Assembly (NCBI GenBank): GCA_031550975.1
Contig: JAVBOC010000004.1
Location: forward strand, 62,001-126,000
Reading direction: 5' to 3'
Origin: UBA947 sp031550975
GTDB lineage: Bacteria; Cyanobacteriota; Vampirovibrionia; Gastranaerophilales; Gastranaerophilaceae
Length of the DNA stretch: 64,000 nt
Position numbers and translations under genes: made by a program. Below, piece by piece: positions 50,898-59,043 of the stretch. Within the stretch, counting starts at the first letter, position 1, and every line of letters starts with the position of its first letter. The notes under the pieces are model-generated. The model was not told the DNA's origin and did not search any database. It saw only the letters and a program-made list of their open reading frames with translations.

Positions 50898-51812
50898 ATG
50901 AGCATAGTAATCGATACCAATCTAGATTTTTTAGTCAGCAAACTGGGTATAAGTGCGAGCAAAATCCAGGAGCAGTATGCCGGCCAGTCCGTGGAGGATA
51001 TTGTCGAAGCCGAAGCCGCGCAAGGCAACCAGGCTGCGATTAAACTTGCTAATGAGCTTTTAAATAACGTTGCACTTGTTATTGAGTTGTTCGGGCTTGC
51101 AAATCCTGAGAACAAGCTTGCTATTTTGAGCGAAATGACTACCGATCAAATGTATAAATTCCTGCCCCTTATGGAGAAAAAAGATTTAGTCCAGGGCTTG
51201 AACTTCTTCACCATGGAAAAATTGATGAAAATGGCCGAAGACCTTCCGCCTGAACAACTTGTTAAATTTGCGTTTGAGATGTTTTCTGAGCGCGAGATTG
51301 TAAAACTCATGCCGGAAGACCAGTTGAATAAATTCCTTGAAGACACACAAATTGATAAATCTGATATTCTGAAGCAGCTAAAATCAATGCCGCCGCAGTA
51401 TTTGGCACAGATGATAGAGAGTGTAACCGGTCAGCCTGTTCAGGGAAATATGGACAGCTATGATTTGACAAAACAGCTTGGCGGGATGAATCCGCTGCAG
51501 TTTCAGGATTCGCTGCGAAATATGCAACCGGCTCAAAAACAAGAGTTGGTCTTAAATCTAGGCAAGCAACACCCTGAATGGTTCCAAATTTTTGACGCAC
51601 ATGCTTATACGACTATTATTCAGACCCAAAAAGACAAGCCTGATGTGATTAAGGCCGCCGGAGTTCTTGAGCAGGAACATTTAGAAAAAATGATTCAGCA
51701 GCTCCCCGACGACTTATTAGCGGTTGTAATAACCCAAATGGACACAAAAGTATTTGCCGAAACCTTGATGCGCGAACTGCCTGAAATCATGGCACAGATT
51801 ATCACTAAATAA
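50898..51812 (+). CDS. Helical protein with MgtE-N/FliG-like repeats
   Basis: A 304-residue soluble protein, almost all helical. Repeats such as KLAILSEMTTDQMYKFLPLMEKKDLVQGLNFF, LEDLPPEQLVKFAFEMFSEREIVKLMPEDQL and IQQLPDDLLAVVITQMDTKVFAETLMRELPEIMAQII resemble the right-handed helical superhelix of MgtE N-domains and FliG middle domains. No membrane or enzyme part is present. The role is unknown. A TACAAT box and AAGGGA precede the ATG. It sits between the two inverted-repeat cassettes. Confidence 0.7.
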   Translation: MSIVIDTNLDFLVSKLGISASKIQEQYAGQSVEDIVEAEAAQGNQAAIKLANELLNNVALVIELFGLANPENKLAILSEMTTDQMYKFLPLMEKKDLVQGLNFFTMEKLMKMAEDLPPEQLVKFAFEMFSEREIVKLMPEDQLNKFLEDTQIDKSDILKQLKSMPPQYLAQMIESVTGQPVQGNMDSYDLTKQLGGMNPLQFQDSLRNMQPAQKQELVLNLGKQHPEWFQIFDAHAYTTIIQTQKDKPDVIKAAGVLEQEHLEKMIQQLPDDLLAVVITQMDTKVFAETLMRELPEIMAQIITK

Positions 51813-51815
51813 TAT

Positions 51816-51844
51816 TGTCATCCTGAACTTGATTCAGGATCTGA
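51816..51844. repeat. Left inverted repeat of the XRE cassette
   Basis: A 29-bp sequence, itself palindromic around TCCTGAACTTGATTCAGGA, exactly inverted at 52291-52319. Confidence 0.93.
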
Positions 51845-51862
51845 GCTTGCAGCATGAGAAAA

Positions 51863-52072
51863 CTATCTTAACAATTCATATGCTTCGACTTCTAATATGT
51901 CAGCTATTTTATATAATCGCTTTAAACTAGGAGAACGTTTCCCGCGTTCAATAAGGGATATGTATTCCACAGTCACACCAACCATTTCAGCAAGTTTATC
52001 CTGTGAAAGATTTCTCTCAAGTCTATATTTTCTTACATTTTCTTTAACGTTGCTTATAGAACTATTTGTCAT
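51863..52072 (-). CDS. XRE-family transcriptional regulator
   Basis: A 69-residue single-domain Cro/C1-type regulator: VKENVRKYRLERNLSQDKLAEMVGVTVEYISLIERGKRSPSLKRLYKIADILEVEAYELL. A TAAAAT ends 7 bases before the ATG, so it may be leaderless. Its first codons (ACAAATAGTTCT) are an inverted copy of 52112-52123 in the leader of the divergent gene, giving a 12-bp inverted pair across the promoter region. Confidence 0.92.
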   Translation of the reverse strand: MTNSSISNVKENVRKYRLERNLSQDKLAEMVGVTVEYISLIERGKRSPSLKRLYKIADILEVEAYELLR

Positions 52073-52088
52073 ATTTTTGATTTTAATG

Positions 52089-52123
52089 CTAAACTAATTT
52101 TAGTGTAACGAACAAATAGTTCT
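52089..52123. promoter_or_regulatory. Operator region between the divergent XRE and 46-residue genes
   Basis: CTAAA-N5-TTTAG (52089-52103) and GAAC-N5-GTTC (52110-52122) are short dyads. The 12-bp AGAACTATTTGT at 52059-52070 is inverted at 52112-52123. Confidence 0.6.
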
Positions 52124-52137
52124 ATATGGAGGCAAAA

Positions 52138-52278
52138 ATGGATAGACAAATAGAAGAACAGGTAATCTTGGCAAGAGATTTTATTAAGGAAGGAGCGCAA
52201 CATAATTTTGAATTAAGTACTGAAATCATGGCTAAACTGGATTACATTTTGACATTAATTTATACACGAAGAGCTTAG
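52138..52278 (+). CDS. 46-residue helical protein
   Basis: A short gene with a clear Shine-Dalgarno (GGAGG, 7 bases before ATG). The product begins MDRQIEEQVILARDFIKEG and ends KLDYILTLIYTRRA; it is predicted to be two amphipathic helices. No family was recognised. It is divergent from an XRE gene inside a repeat-bounded cassette, the same arrangement as the 42485-42983 pair, so it may be the effector or partner of that regulator. Being short, it could be missed by length-filtered annotation. Confidence 0.65.
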   Translation: MDRQIEEQVILARDFIKEGAQHNFELSTEIMAKLDYILTLIYTRRA

Positions 52279-52290
52279 GACCCGAAGGTG

Positions 52291-52319
52291 TCAGATCCTG
52301 AATCAAGTTCAGGATGACA
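52291..52319. repeat. Right inverted repeat of the XRE cassette
   Basis: Exact reverse complement of 51816-51844. Confidence 0.93.
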
Positions 52320-52325
52320 AACGGG

Positions 52326-53006
52326 TTATACTGCCGGGCAAAGTATTTCCAAAACCATCTCTAGCGCTTTTTCTGTGAACATGAATTTCATGTTTTTGCG
52401 GTTGTATTTTGGGTTGAGGAGGAATTTTTTTACTGTAATTGAATAATCAACGGTGAATTGTGAATTGTGAATTGTGAATTGTTCTTCAAATTCGCTATCG
52501 CTCACTGAATTTTTATTTTCTAGATTGCTTCGCAAGCTCTCAATGACCTCTATTGTTGAACTGTTGTCTGCTGCCTGCTGTCCGTTGTCTAAAAAACTAG
52601 TGCCAATTTTAGTGGCAACTGCAATATATAGCAAGCCTACGGGCTTTTCGACGCTTCCCCCAGTTGGGCCGGCAATTCCTGTTGTACAAACTGCAATATC
52701 GCAGCCGGTTTTATGAACCAGCCCTTCTGCCATAGCGTGCGCGCATTCTTCACTCACAGCACCGTACTTTTCTACGATTTCATTATCGACTTCTAAAATT
52801 AAATGCTTGGCTTGATTGGAATAAGTTACGAAATTCGCCCGCGTGTAGTTTGAGCTTCCGCTGACATCAGTCAGGCGCGAACTCAATAAGCCGCCAGTGC
52901 AGGATTCAGCGACACGGATTTGCAAACCCTGTTCAATCAAGAGTTTGCCGACCTTTTCCTGAGTCTTGGAAGTTAAACTATATAACCCCGTAATCAAATT
53001 AAGCAT
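52326..53006 (-). CDS. CinA C-terminal-type amidohydrolase with repeat-derived insertion
   Basis: Nicotinamide mononucleotide deamidase domain (PncC/CinA-C). The N-terminal part fits well: KLLIEQGLQIRVAESCTGGLLSSRLTDVSGSSNYTRANFVTYSNQAKHLIL, EECAHAMAEGLVHKTGCDIAVCTTGIAGPTGGSVEKPVGLLYIAVAT. It is stand-alone, without the molybdopterin-binding domain. After IAVAT, where the family has a short loop, about 45 residues including NSVSDSEFEEQFTIHNSQFT are read from repeats (52453-52480 and flanks). The protein then resumes with the last helix. It has 226 residues against the usual 160. Confidence 0.88.
   Translation of the reverse strand: MLNLITGLYSLTSKTQEKVGKLLIEQGLQIRVAESCTGGLLSSRLTDVSGSSNYTRANFVTYSNQAKHLILEVDNEIVEKYGAVSEECAHAMAEGLVHKTGCDIAVCTTGIAGPTGGSVEKPVGLLYIAVATKIGTSFLDNGQQAADNSSTIEVIESLRSNLENKNSVSDSEFEEQFTIHNSQFTVDYSITVKKFLLNPKYNRKNMKFMFTEKALEMVLEILCPAV
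52453..52480. repeat. Perfect GTGAATT array inside cinA
   Basis: Four exact copies of GTGAATT, followed by GTTCTTCAAATTCGCT, which is shared with nadB and intergenic copies. Downstream, at 52522-52550, a TTGCTTCGC...CTCAATGACC piece matches the element at 16358-16384. Confidence 0.95.
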
Positions 53007-53141
53007 ACATTAAATTTAAGATACTATTAGCAGAATGTCAATCAGATGCCCTTTTGCTAATACCTAATCCCTAGTCCCTAATCCCTAAATATTCCTTAAT
53101 AAACCCTTTCGCAAAAAAACTATCTGTACTAGCATGGAGGC

Positions 53142-54515
53142 ATGGCAGCAGTAAGAGAAAAACCAACTTCAGGAAATTTATTACCACAGCACATAGAGGC
53201 TGAGGAAGCCGTTCTTGGCGCAGTTTTAGTTAACCCGCAGGTTATTACCAAAGTCGTTGAGACGCTAAAACCTGAGAGTTTTTACAAACCCGCTCACCGT
53301 TACGTTTACGAGGCGATGGTTCAATTGTTCAACACAAACGAGCGGATTGATATCGTTTCGGTTTCTGACGTTTTGAACTTGAATTCAAAATTAGAAACTA
53401 TCGGCGGCAGAGCGTTTGTAAATGATTTAAGCTATAAAGTAATTACAACGGGAAACATCGAATATTACGCGAAAATCGTTCAGGAAAAAGCGATTAAACG
53501 TGCGTTAATTAACGCGGGTTCTGAAATCGTTTCTTTTGGCTACGACGTAAATCCGATTGATGAATCCTTAGACAACGCGGAGCGTTTGATTTTTGATATC
53601 GCATCAAAAAAAGCAACAACCGACCTTGTTCATGTTAAGGATTTGGTTCTAAATACTTACGAAAAAATCGAATATCGTTATGAGCATAAAGACGAACTTT
53701 TGGGCGTCAGAACGAATTTTTACGAACTTGATACTATGACAAGCGGGCTTCAAAAATCTGATTTAATCATCCTTGCGGCACGTCCGTCTATGGGTAAAAC
53801 AGCATTTGCACTAAACATGGCGGCCAATGTTGCGATTAAAGAAAAAGTGCCTGTAGCGATATTTTCGCTTGAGATGTCAAAAGAACAGTTGATGCAAAGG
53901 ATGCTTTGTTCTGAAGCGGAAATTGACACTCAACGCCTTAAAACAGGTAATATGCAAAGTAAAGACTGGGAAAAACTCGCTAATGCTATGAACGAGTTTT
54001 CACAAGCACCGATTTATATTGATGATACTTCGGGCTGCACACTGACTGACATCCGCGCAAAATGCCGCCGTTTAAAAATGGAAGAAAAAGATCTCGGACT
54101 CATTGTAATCGACTATTTACAGTTGATGGAAGGTTCTGGCCGTGAAGAACGCATGCAGCAGATTTCAGCGATTTCGCGTGGATTAAAAACTCTTGCGCGT
54201 GAACTCGATGTTCCGGTTATCGCACTTTCACAGCTATCGCGTGCAGTTGAATCCAGAACAGATAAACGCCCGATGCTCTCTGACCTTCGCGAATCCGGTG
54301 CAATCGAGCAAGACGCCGATATCGTAATGTTTATTTACCGTGAAGAATACTACCGTAAGGGGGAAGAAGACGAAGAGATTTCTCGCGCGCAAAGCAAAGG
54401 CGAATCAGAAATCATCATCGCAAAACACCGTAACGGTCCTGTCGGAAACATAAAACTTCTGTTCCAAGGCAGCATTACAAAATTCAAAAACCCGATTAAA
54501 ACAGATGTTTTTTAG
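53142..54515 (+). CDS. dnaB: Replicative DNA helicase
   Basis: Hexameric 5'-3' fork helicase of 457 residues. The N-terminal domain starts with LLPQHIEAEEAVLGAVLVNPQ (residues 13-110), followed by a linker and a RecA-like domain with Walker A AARPSMGKTAFALNMA near 211-225, FSLEMSKEQLMQRML, Walker B LIVIDYLQLM near 320, and ALSQLSRAVESRTDKRPMLSDLRESGAIEQDAD with the arginine finger region near 400. No intein is present. GGAGG precedes the ATG. The stop codon is the TAG of a TAGGGAT array. Confidence 0.97.
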   Translation: MAAVREKPTSGNLLPQHIEAEEAVLGAVLVNPQVITKVVETLKPESFYKPAHRYVYEAMVQLFNTNERIDIVSVSDVLNLNSKLETIGGRAFVNDLSYKVITTGNIEYYAKIVQEKAIKRALINAGSEIVSFGYDVNPIDESLDNAERLIFDIASKKATTDLVHVKDLVLNTYEKIEYRYEHKDELLGVRTNFYELDTMTSGLQKSDLIILAARPSMGKTAFALNMAANVAIKEKVPVAIFSLEMSKEQLMQRMLCSEAEIDTQRLKTGNMQSKDWEKLANAMNEFSQAPIYIDDTSGCTLTDIRAKCRRLKMEEKDLGLIVIDYLQLMEGSGREERMQQISAISRGLKTLARELDVPVIALSQLSRAVESRTDKRPMLSDLRESGAIEQDADIVMFIYREEYYRKGEEDEEISRAQSKGESEIIIAKHRNGPVGNIKLLFQGSITKFKNPIKTDVF

Positions 54516-54652
54516 GGATTAGGGACCCGGAATTAGGGAATAGTTAACAAAGATAAAAAGGCAAAGCATTAAAACATTGATCTACTAATCCCTAATCTCT
54601 AGTTCCTAGTCCCTAGTCCCTAGTCCCTAATCTCTGATCCCTAATCCCTAGT
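54513..54652. repeat. Inverted TAGGGAT arrays around a core
   Basis: TAGGGAT-type units at 54513-54541 and about nine inverted TCCCTAA/TCTCTAG units at 54586-54652 enclose a 44-bp core containing AAAAAGGCAAAGCATT. The left array supplies the dnaB stop codon. Confidence 0.88.
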
Positions 54653-54693
54653 TTATGCTACAATAATGTTGTTGAGTATTTCAGAAAGTTTAT

Positions 54694-56562
54694 ATGTTGG
54701 ATTATAAAAAAGACAATGACATAGAAAGAGCATATTTCAACCAGGATTTTGCTCCCTTAAATGAACTTTTTAAAGTCATTCGCGCTGCTCTTGTGAGCGG
54801 CAAACCAATTAATCTTACTAAAAATAACCTGCAAGAAGCAATGGAGACTTTTGCCCCCAGAGCCAAAATGGTTTACGTGAGATTGTTTCAGGCCGGAGTT
54901 AAAAGTATTCGTTACGGTTCAGGAAAAAAACCGTTTAATTACGCCCTAGATTCTTGTGTTAAAAATATCAGAGGCAAAAAAACGTTTTGTGAATTTGATG
55001 TGGCAAACCCTGATGTTTGCCGGATTATGATTGAATTTATCATTGATGGAGAAGCTGTCGATTACCAAAAGTTACAGATATCTAAGTTTGATGAAACAAG
55101 GTTTGAACCCGGAATTACGGGGTTAAAAATGGAAGCCAAAGAAGGCACTTTCTATTTCACTCCTGCAGATTCGATTATCCAAAACAACATGGGGATTAAA
55201 ACTCCAATAAATTTCTTGTTCAGAAACACAGAAGCAGGTAAAACCACAAACAAAATCTCGCAGAGGCTCGAACTGCTTAAAAGCAGCAAAGAGAAATACA
55301 AGTTTTCTACGTTAAAATCGCGCGCATTTATTACCTATAAAGACAAATGCATCCCGCTTTATCGCGGCAATAAGGTTTATGACGAATTCAACTACGACAC
55401 CGTGCTTGATATATTTAAAAAGTCTACAAATTGGCTTTTGGAAAACCTCCACGAAGACGGCAAGTTCTTATATTATTATGACTGCGCACAAGACACCCAG
55501 ATTGACCACGAACACCCTAACAGAGAGCCTGACAATTTGTATTACAACGACCTGCGCCACAGCGGTGCGTCGATTACTTTATTAAGAGCCTACGAGCTTA
55601 CAAAAGACCCGAAATTTCTTGAGGCAGCAAAGCTTTCGTTCAAATTTAGTTTTGATATAACCAGAGAACACAAAGTCGGACTTGAAACTGCTTATTATAC
55701 TTTCTGCAATGAAAAATCAAAACTCGGCGGAGTCGGTGTTTTGCTTGTTGCATTAATGATGTACAGAAATATAACAGGCGATAAGAGTTATGACGATTAT
55801 ATCAAAGGCTATGTAAGACATTTGCTTAGCAGAATATGTAAGAGCGGCGAATTTATGGGGTATTACATCCATCCTGCTTATAACAACGGCGAACCACTCG
55901 AAACCATGAGCGACAAAGACAGAATGGAAACGTTCTCCTTCTACTATCCTGGTGAAGCACTGCTTGGGCTTGGACTATTCGCAAACCATTTTGACGGTGA
56001 CGATAAACTCGTACAAAAAACAAAAAAAGACTGCGAAAAGGCGCTCGACTGGATTGTTGATAAACGTCCTTTAACTTATCAACACCTGTTTACGGCGCTG
56101 CCATCTGACAGCTGGTTGATGCAGGCAATTGAAGAATGGGTTGAAGACCCTCATTTTAGAAAATCAAATTACCTGAGATTTGTTTATAACGACGCAAATG
56201 AAATGATTAACCGCCAATACAAAAAAGATGACAGCCCTTATATTGATTATGAAGGGGCGTTCTACTATAATTACGGCGATCATTATTATCCTGACGGCGC
56301 ACGCAGTGAAGGCTTGGTTGCGGCATATTATCTGGCTGATAAAATGGGCGAAAAAGAGCTTGCGCAGAAATATCTTGAAGCATGCGAACTGGCTGCAAAA
56401 TCGCAGTTTATGTTATTCAACTCACCTGAATACTCTTACGCTCACAAAAACCCTGCAAAATCTATAAACACCATCAGATTCAAACCTACACGCCAATGGA
56501 TTCGAATAGACTCTATCCAGCACGTAGCGTGTTTCTATGCGAGGCTGTATAGTAAAAAGTGA
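54694..56562 (+). CDS. Alpha/alpha-toroid (six-hairpin glycosidase-like) protein
   Basis: A 622-residue protein with no signal peptide. The N-terminal 200 residues are an uncharacterised domain (RAYFNQDFAPLNELFKVIRAALVSGK). Residues 230-620 show helical hairpins typical of alpha/alpha toroids: TVLDIFKKSTNWLLENLHEDGKFLYYYD, HSGASITLLRAYELTKDPKFLEAAKLSFKF, GGVGVLLVALMMYRNITGDKSYDDYIKGYVRHLL, GEALLGLGLFANHF and RSEGLVAAYYLADKMGEKELAQKYLEA. Aromatic and acidic residues (YYYDC, DYEGAFYYNYGDHYY) suggest a sugar or lipid site. The reaction is unknown. The stop TGA lies in a GTGAATG array. Confidence 0.72.
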   Translation: MLDYKKDNDIERAYFNQDFAPLNELFKVIRAALVSGKPINLTKNNLQEAMETFAPRAKMVYVRLFQAGVKSIRYGSGKKPFNYALDSCVKNIRGKKTFCEFDVANPDVCRIMIEFIIDGEAVDYQKLQISKFDETRFEPGITGLKMEAKEGTFYFTPADSIIQNNMGIKTPINFLFRNTEAGKTTNKISQRLELLKSSKEKYKFSTLKSRAFITYKDKCIPLYRGNKVYDEFNYDTVLDIFKKSTNWLLENLHEDGKFLYYYDCAQDTQIDHEHPNREPDNLYYNDLRHSGASITLLRAYELTKDPKFLEAAKLSFKFSFDITREHKVGLETAYYTFCNEKSKLGGVGVLLVALMMYRNITGDKSYDDYIKGYVRHLLSRICKSGEFMGYYIHPAYNNGEPLETMSDKDRMETFSFYYPGEALLGLGLFANHFDGDDKLVQKTKKDCEKALDWIVDKRPLTYQHLFTALPSDSWLMQAIEEWVEDPHFRKSNYLRFVYNDANEMINRQYKKDDSPYIDYEGAFYYNYGDHYYPDGARSEGLVAAYYLADKMGEKELAQKYLEACELAAKSQFMLFNSPEYSYAHKNPAKSINTIRFKPTRQWIRIDSIQHVACFYARLYSKK

Positions 56563-56678
56563 ATGGTGAGTCGTGAGTCGTGAATAGTTCGTTTAATTCG
56601 CTAGCGCTCATAAATATTTTATTTTTATACCGAAGGTATCTGATGGACCATTCACTATTCACTATTCACTATTCACTT
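56562..56678. repeat. Inverted GTGAATN arrays between convergent genes
   Basis: Four GTGANTN units at 56559-56589 and four inverted ATTCACT units at 56649-56678 enclose a core with GTTCGTTTAATTCGCTAGCGCTCA. Each array supplies the stop codon of the gene that runs into it. Confidence 0.9.
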
Positions 56679-57067
56679 TTCCCCAAATAGTCTTCAAAAG
56701 TTTTGACTTGAGTCTTAAACCCGCAGCCTTCGTGAAATTTTCCATTATAGCCGAGTTTTGACGCGGGATAGCGTCTGCAAACGCTCGGGCGTCGTTTGTA
56801 ATCTGAGCAAAGCCCTTCGGGAGTTATGAGTTTGCAAGCGAAAATAAGGTTGCCTTCTTCGTCTTTGCCTTTTATGTAGAACCGGCGATAAGACGGGTAT
56901 AGAAATTGCATAAACTTAAACTCTTTTTCGGTGTAGGTATCTTTGCTGTACATGTGATTGCAGCATTTGCCACACTTTAAGCATTCACCCTTAACTTCGT
57001 ATTCAACTTTTTCCGGCACAAACTGCGACAGAAATTCGTTCCATAAAACAAATAGGAAATCTTTCAT
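56669..57067 (-). CDS. YkgJ-family cysteine cluster protein
   Basis: A 132-residue protein with the YkgJ/CxxCxxCC pattern: GECLKCGKCCNHMY near residues 28-41, then ACKLITPEGLCSDYKRRPSVCRRYPASKLGYNGKFHEGCGF. About ten Cys can bind Zn or an Fe-S cluster. The molecular role of the family is not firmly known. An extended -10 (TGC TAAACT) ends 6 bases before the ATG. Its last residues (SE) and TAG stop are read from a GTGAATA array. Confidence 0.87.
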   Translation of the reverse strand: MKDFLFVLWNEFLSQFVPEKVEYEVKGECLKCGKCCNHMYSKDTYTEKEFKFMQFLYPSYRRFYIKGKDEEGNLIFACKLITPEGLCSDYKRRPSVCRRYPASKLGYNGKFHEGCGFKTQVKTFEDYLGKSE

Positions 57068-57073
57068 GCCTAT

Positions 57074-57082
57074 AGTTTAGCA
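57074..57082 (-). promoter_or_regulatory. Extended -10 box of the YkgJ gene, leaderless
   Basis: TGC, TAAACT, then six bases (ATAGGC) and the ATG at 57067, on the minus strand. Confidence 0.5.
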
Positions 57083-57090
57083 TATTAGTC

Positions 57091-58200
57091 CTACTTTGGC
57101 AGAGTAAACGATAATGTTACGCTGTCTTTATCTGATTTTGCGCTAATCTCGCCGCCATGAGCTTCTACAATTTCTTTTGCAATATGAAGACCAAGTCCGG
57201 TGTTTGCTTTCATCTGGGATTGGGAATATTGTGGGGTGAAAATTATGCTTGAATCAACAGCGTATTTGCATTGGTTTTTAACACTTAGAGCGACATTTTC
57301 GCTGCTGGAGTTAATCATAATTTCAATTTTAGAACCCATCGGACCATGTTCGCATGCATTAATCAGTAAATTATGAAGTACGCGTTTTATTTCAATATAG
57401 TCAATGTTCACATCGGGATTTTTAACCTTGCAGTTTAACATGCAAGTCTGATTTTTCTGTATAAACAGATATTTCATTTCTTCAATACATTCTGAAATCA
57501 ACTGTTTTAAACAATAATAAGACTTGTTCAAAATAACCACATTATTTTTGAATTTATATTTAATCAAAACATTTTCAACAAGATTTTTCATGTATTTTGC
57601 AGCACCAAGCATATCATCCATAACCTCGCGATGAGAATCATCTATCGCATCAGGGTTTCCGAGCAGAAATTTCAATGCATTAATTTCAGCATTAACAGGC
57701 GTTTTCAAGTCATGTGTAATCATCGCCAAAAATGTGTCTTGCTGGTTTGCTAACTCATCTTGCAAGATTTTTGTTTTGAGCGTGTTAAATATCTGAGAGC
57801 GCACAACCATCGGGTTGAAGGGTTTTTCGATATAAGCGCTTGAGCCGAGGTTATAACCTTTTATTTTATTATCAGGATCACACAGCGCTGAAATAAACAT
57901 TATAGCCGCATTGTGGTTTAATTTTGAGGCTCTGACAACTTGCGCTAAATCAAAGCCGGACATACCCGGCATTTTTACGTCTAACAAAAATAAGTCAAAT
58001 CTTTCCCTCTCAATAATCTCGACAGCTTTTTTAGGGCTCACAAAAGTTGCGATTTCCAACTGCAACCCTGCAATAGCTTCTGTTAAAAGATGGATATTTG
58101 ATGCGTTATCGTCGACAATAACGACCTTCAAGCCTTTTAGAAAGTCATTTTCAAAACATTCCGTTTGCTTATTCAAGATATCAACTGCATCAAACAACAT
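57091..58200 (-). CDS. Receiver-histidine kinase hybrid
   Basis: Soluble signalling protein of 369 residues with an N-terminal receiver followed by a kinase. The receiver (25-140): LKVVIVDDNASNIHLLTEAI with the DD pair, phosphoacceptor Asp in DLFLLDVKMPGMSG near 76, and Lys in AYIEKPF. HisKA: TFLAMITHDLKTPVNAEI near 157-174. HATPase_c: HNLLINACEHGP and ANTGLGLHIAKEIVEAHGG. The classical G1 Asp box (DxGxG) is poorly preserved around NQCKYAVDSS, so kinase activity may be weak. There is no membrane segment. Confidence 0.87.
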   Translation of the reverse strand: MLFDAVDILNKQTECFENDFLKGLKVVIVDDNASNIHLLTEAIAGLQLEIATFVSPKKAVEIIERERFDLFLLDVKMPGMSGFDLAQVVRASKLNHNAAIMFISALCDPDNKIKGYNLGSSAYIEKPFNPMVVRSQIFNTLKTKILQDELANQQDTFLAMITHDLKTPVNAEINALKFLLGNPDAIDDSHREVMDDMLGAAKYMKNLVENVLIKYKFKNNVVILNKSYYCLKQLISECIEEMKYLFIQKNQTCMLNCKVKNPDVNIDYIEIKRVLHNLLINACEHGPMGSKIEIMINSSSENVALSVKNQCKYAVDSSIIFTPQYSQSQMKANTGLGLHIAKEIVEAHGGEISAKSDKDSVTLSFTLPK

Positions 58201-58292
58201 TTCATCTATCGCTTTGTACTTGATTTTAACTTACCCAAAGTATAGTCCTTTTCTTAATTTTGGGATATGAGCCGAACGGGCTATTTTTCGTC

Positions 58293-58321
58293 TTGTTATT
58301 TTATTGGATTTCTAATAGAAT
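58293..58321 (+). promoter_or_regulatory. Promoter of the OmpR-type two-component operon, leaderless
   Basis: TTGTTA at 58293-58298, a 17-bp spacer, and TAGAAT at 58316-58321, then six bases to the ATG at 58328. AGGGG is too close to the ATG for a Shine-Dalgarno. Confidence 0.65.
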
Positions 58322-58327
58322 AGGGGT

Positions 58328-59035
58328 ATGAATGAAAAGCGTATTTTAATTGTTGATGATGATGATGAAATCAGGGAACTGCTGGAGTTTGATGTTTCTC
58401 AAAGCGGGTATTTTGTAGATACCGCAAAAGACGGCATGGAAGGCTTAAATAAGGCTCTCAACAATGCTTACGACTTGATTTTGCTAGATGTTATGATGCC
58501 GAAGATGAATGGGTTTGATGTATGCAAAAACATCCGTCAGGCAAAGCTTGCGATTCCCATCTTGATGCTGACTGCCAAAGGCACAATTAATGATAAAACT
58601 GAAGGTTTTGACTGCGGGGCAGACGACTATCTTGTAAAACCTTTTGATATCCAAGAAGTTTTGCTGAGGATTCGGGTTCTGTTGCGCCGTAACGAAGTAG
58701 AAGAAACAAATTCGCTCTCAAATGAAACCCTAAAAGCCGGCGATATAGAGATTTTCCCGGAAACCCTGGAGTGTATTATAGTAAATAGAAGACTGAAACT
58801 CACTCCGACGGAGTTTGAAATTCTGTACTGCCTTATGCAGCATTTTAACAATCCGGTAACCCTTGCTACACTGCTTGATGAGGTTTGGGGATATGACAGC
58901 AATGAGGACGTTCGCATGTTACGCGTTCACGTTGGCGGCTTGAGAAACAAAATTGAATCTGATACTAAAAACCCAAAATATTTGCACACCGTAACCAATG
59001 TTGGTTATAAACTCACACCATTCGCTGAAGAATAG
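58328..59035 (+). CDS. Response regulator, OmpR/PhoB family
   Basis: A 235-residue transcription factor. The receiver (1-118) has KRILIVDDDDEIRELLEFDV, Asp in DLILLDVMMPKMNGFDVC near residue 53, MLTAKG and DDYLVKPFDIQEVLLRIRVLLRR. The winged helix occupies 140-230 (LKLTPTEFEILYCLMQHFNNPVTLATLLDEVWGYDSNEDVRMLRVHVGGLRNKIE). The cognate kinase gene follows 8 bp downstream. Confidence 0.95.
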   Translation: MNEKRILIVDDDDEIRELLEFDVSQSGYFVDTAKDGMEGLNKALNNAYDLILLDVMMPKMNGFDVCKNIRQAKLAIPILMLTAKGTINDKTEGFDCGADDYLVKPFDIQEVLLRIRVLLRRNEVEETNSLSNETLKAGDIEIFPETLECIIVNRRLKLTPTEFEILYCLMQHFNNPVTLATLLDEVWGYDSNEDVRMLRVHVGGLRNKIESDTKNPKYLHTVTNVGYKLTPFAEE

Positions 59036-59043
59036 GGGCTGGA

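Larger units (their letters stand above)
51816..52319. mobile_element. 504-bp cassette: XRE regulator plus 46-residue protein between perfect inverted repeats
   Basis: The two 29-bp inverted repeats lie 18 bp from the stop of the XRE gene and 12 bp from the stop of the small gene, so the cassette contains the divergent pair and little else. The flanking repeats belong to the family also seen at 8221-8300 and 10130-10218. Confidence 0.6.
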
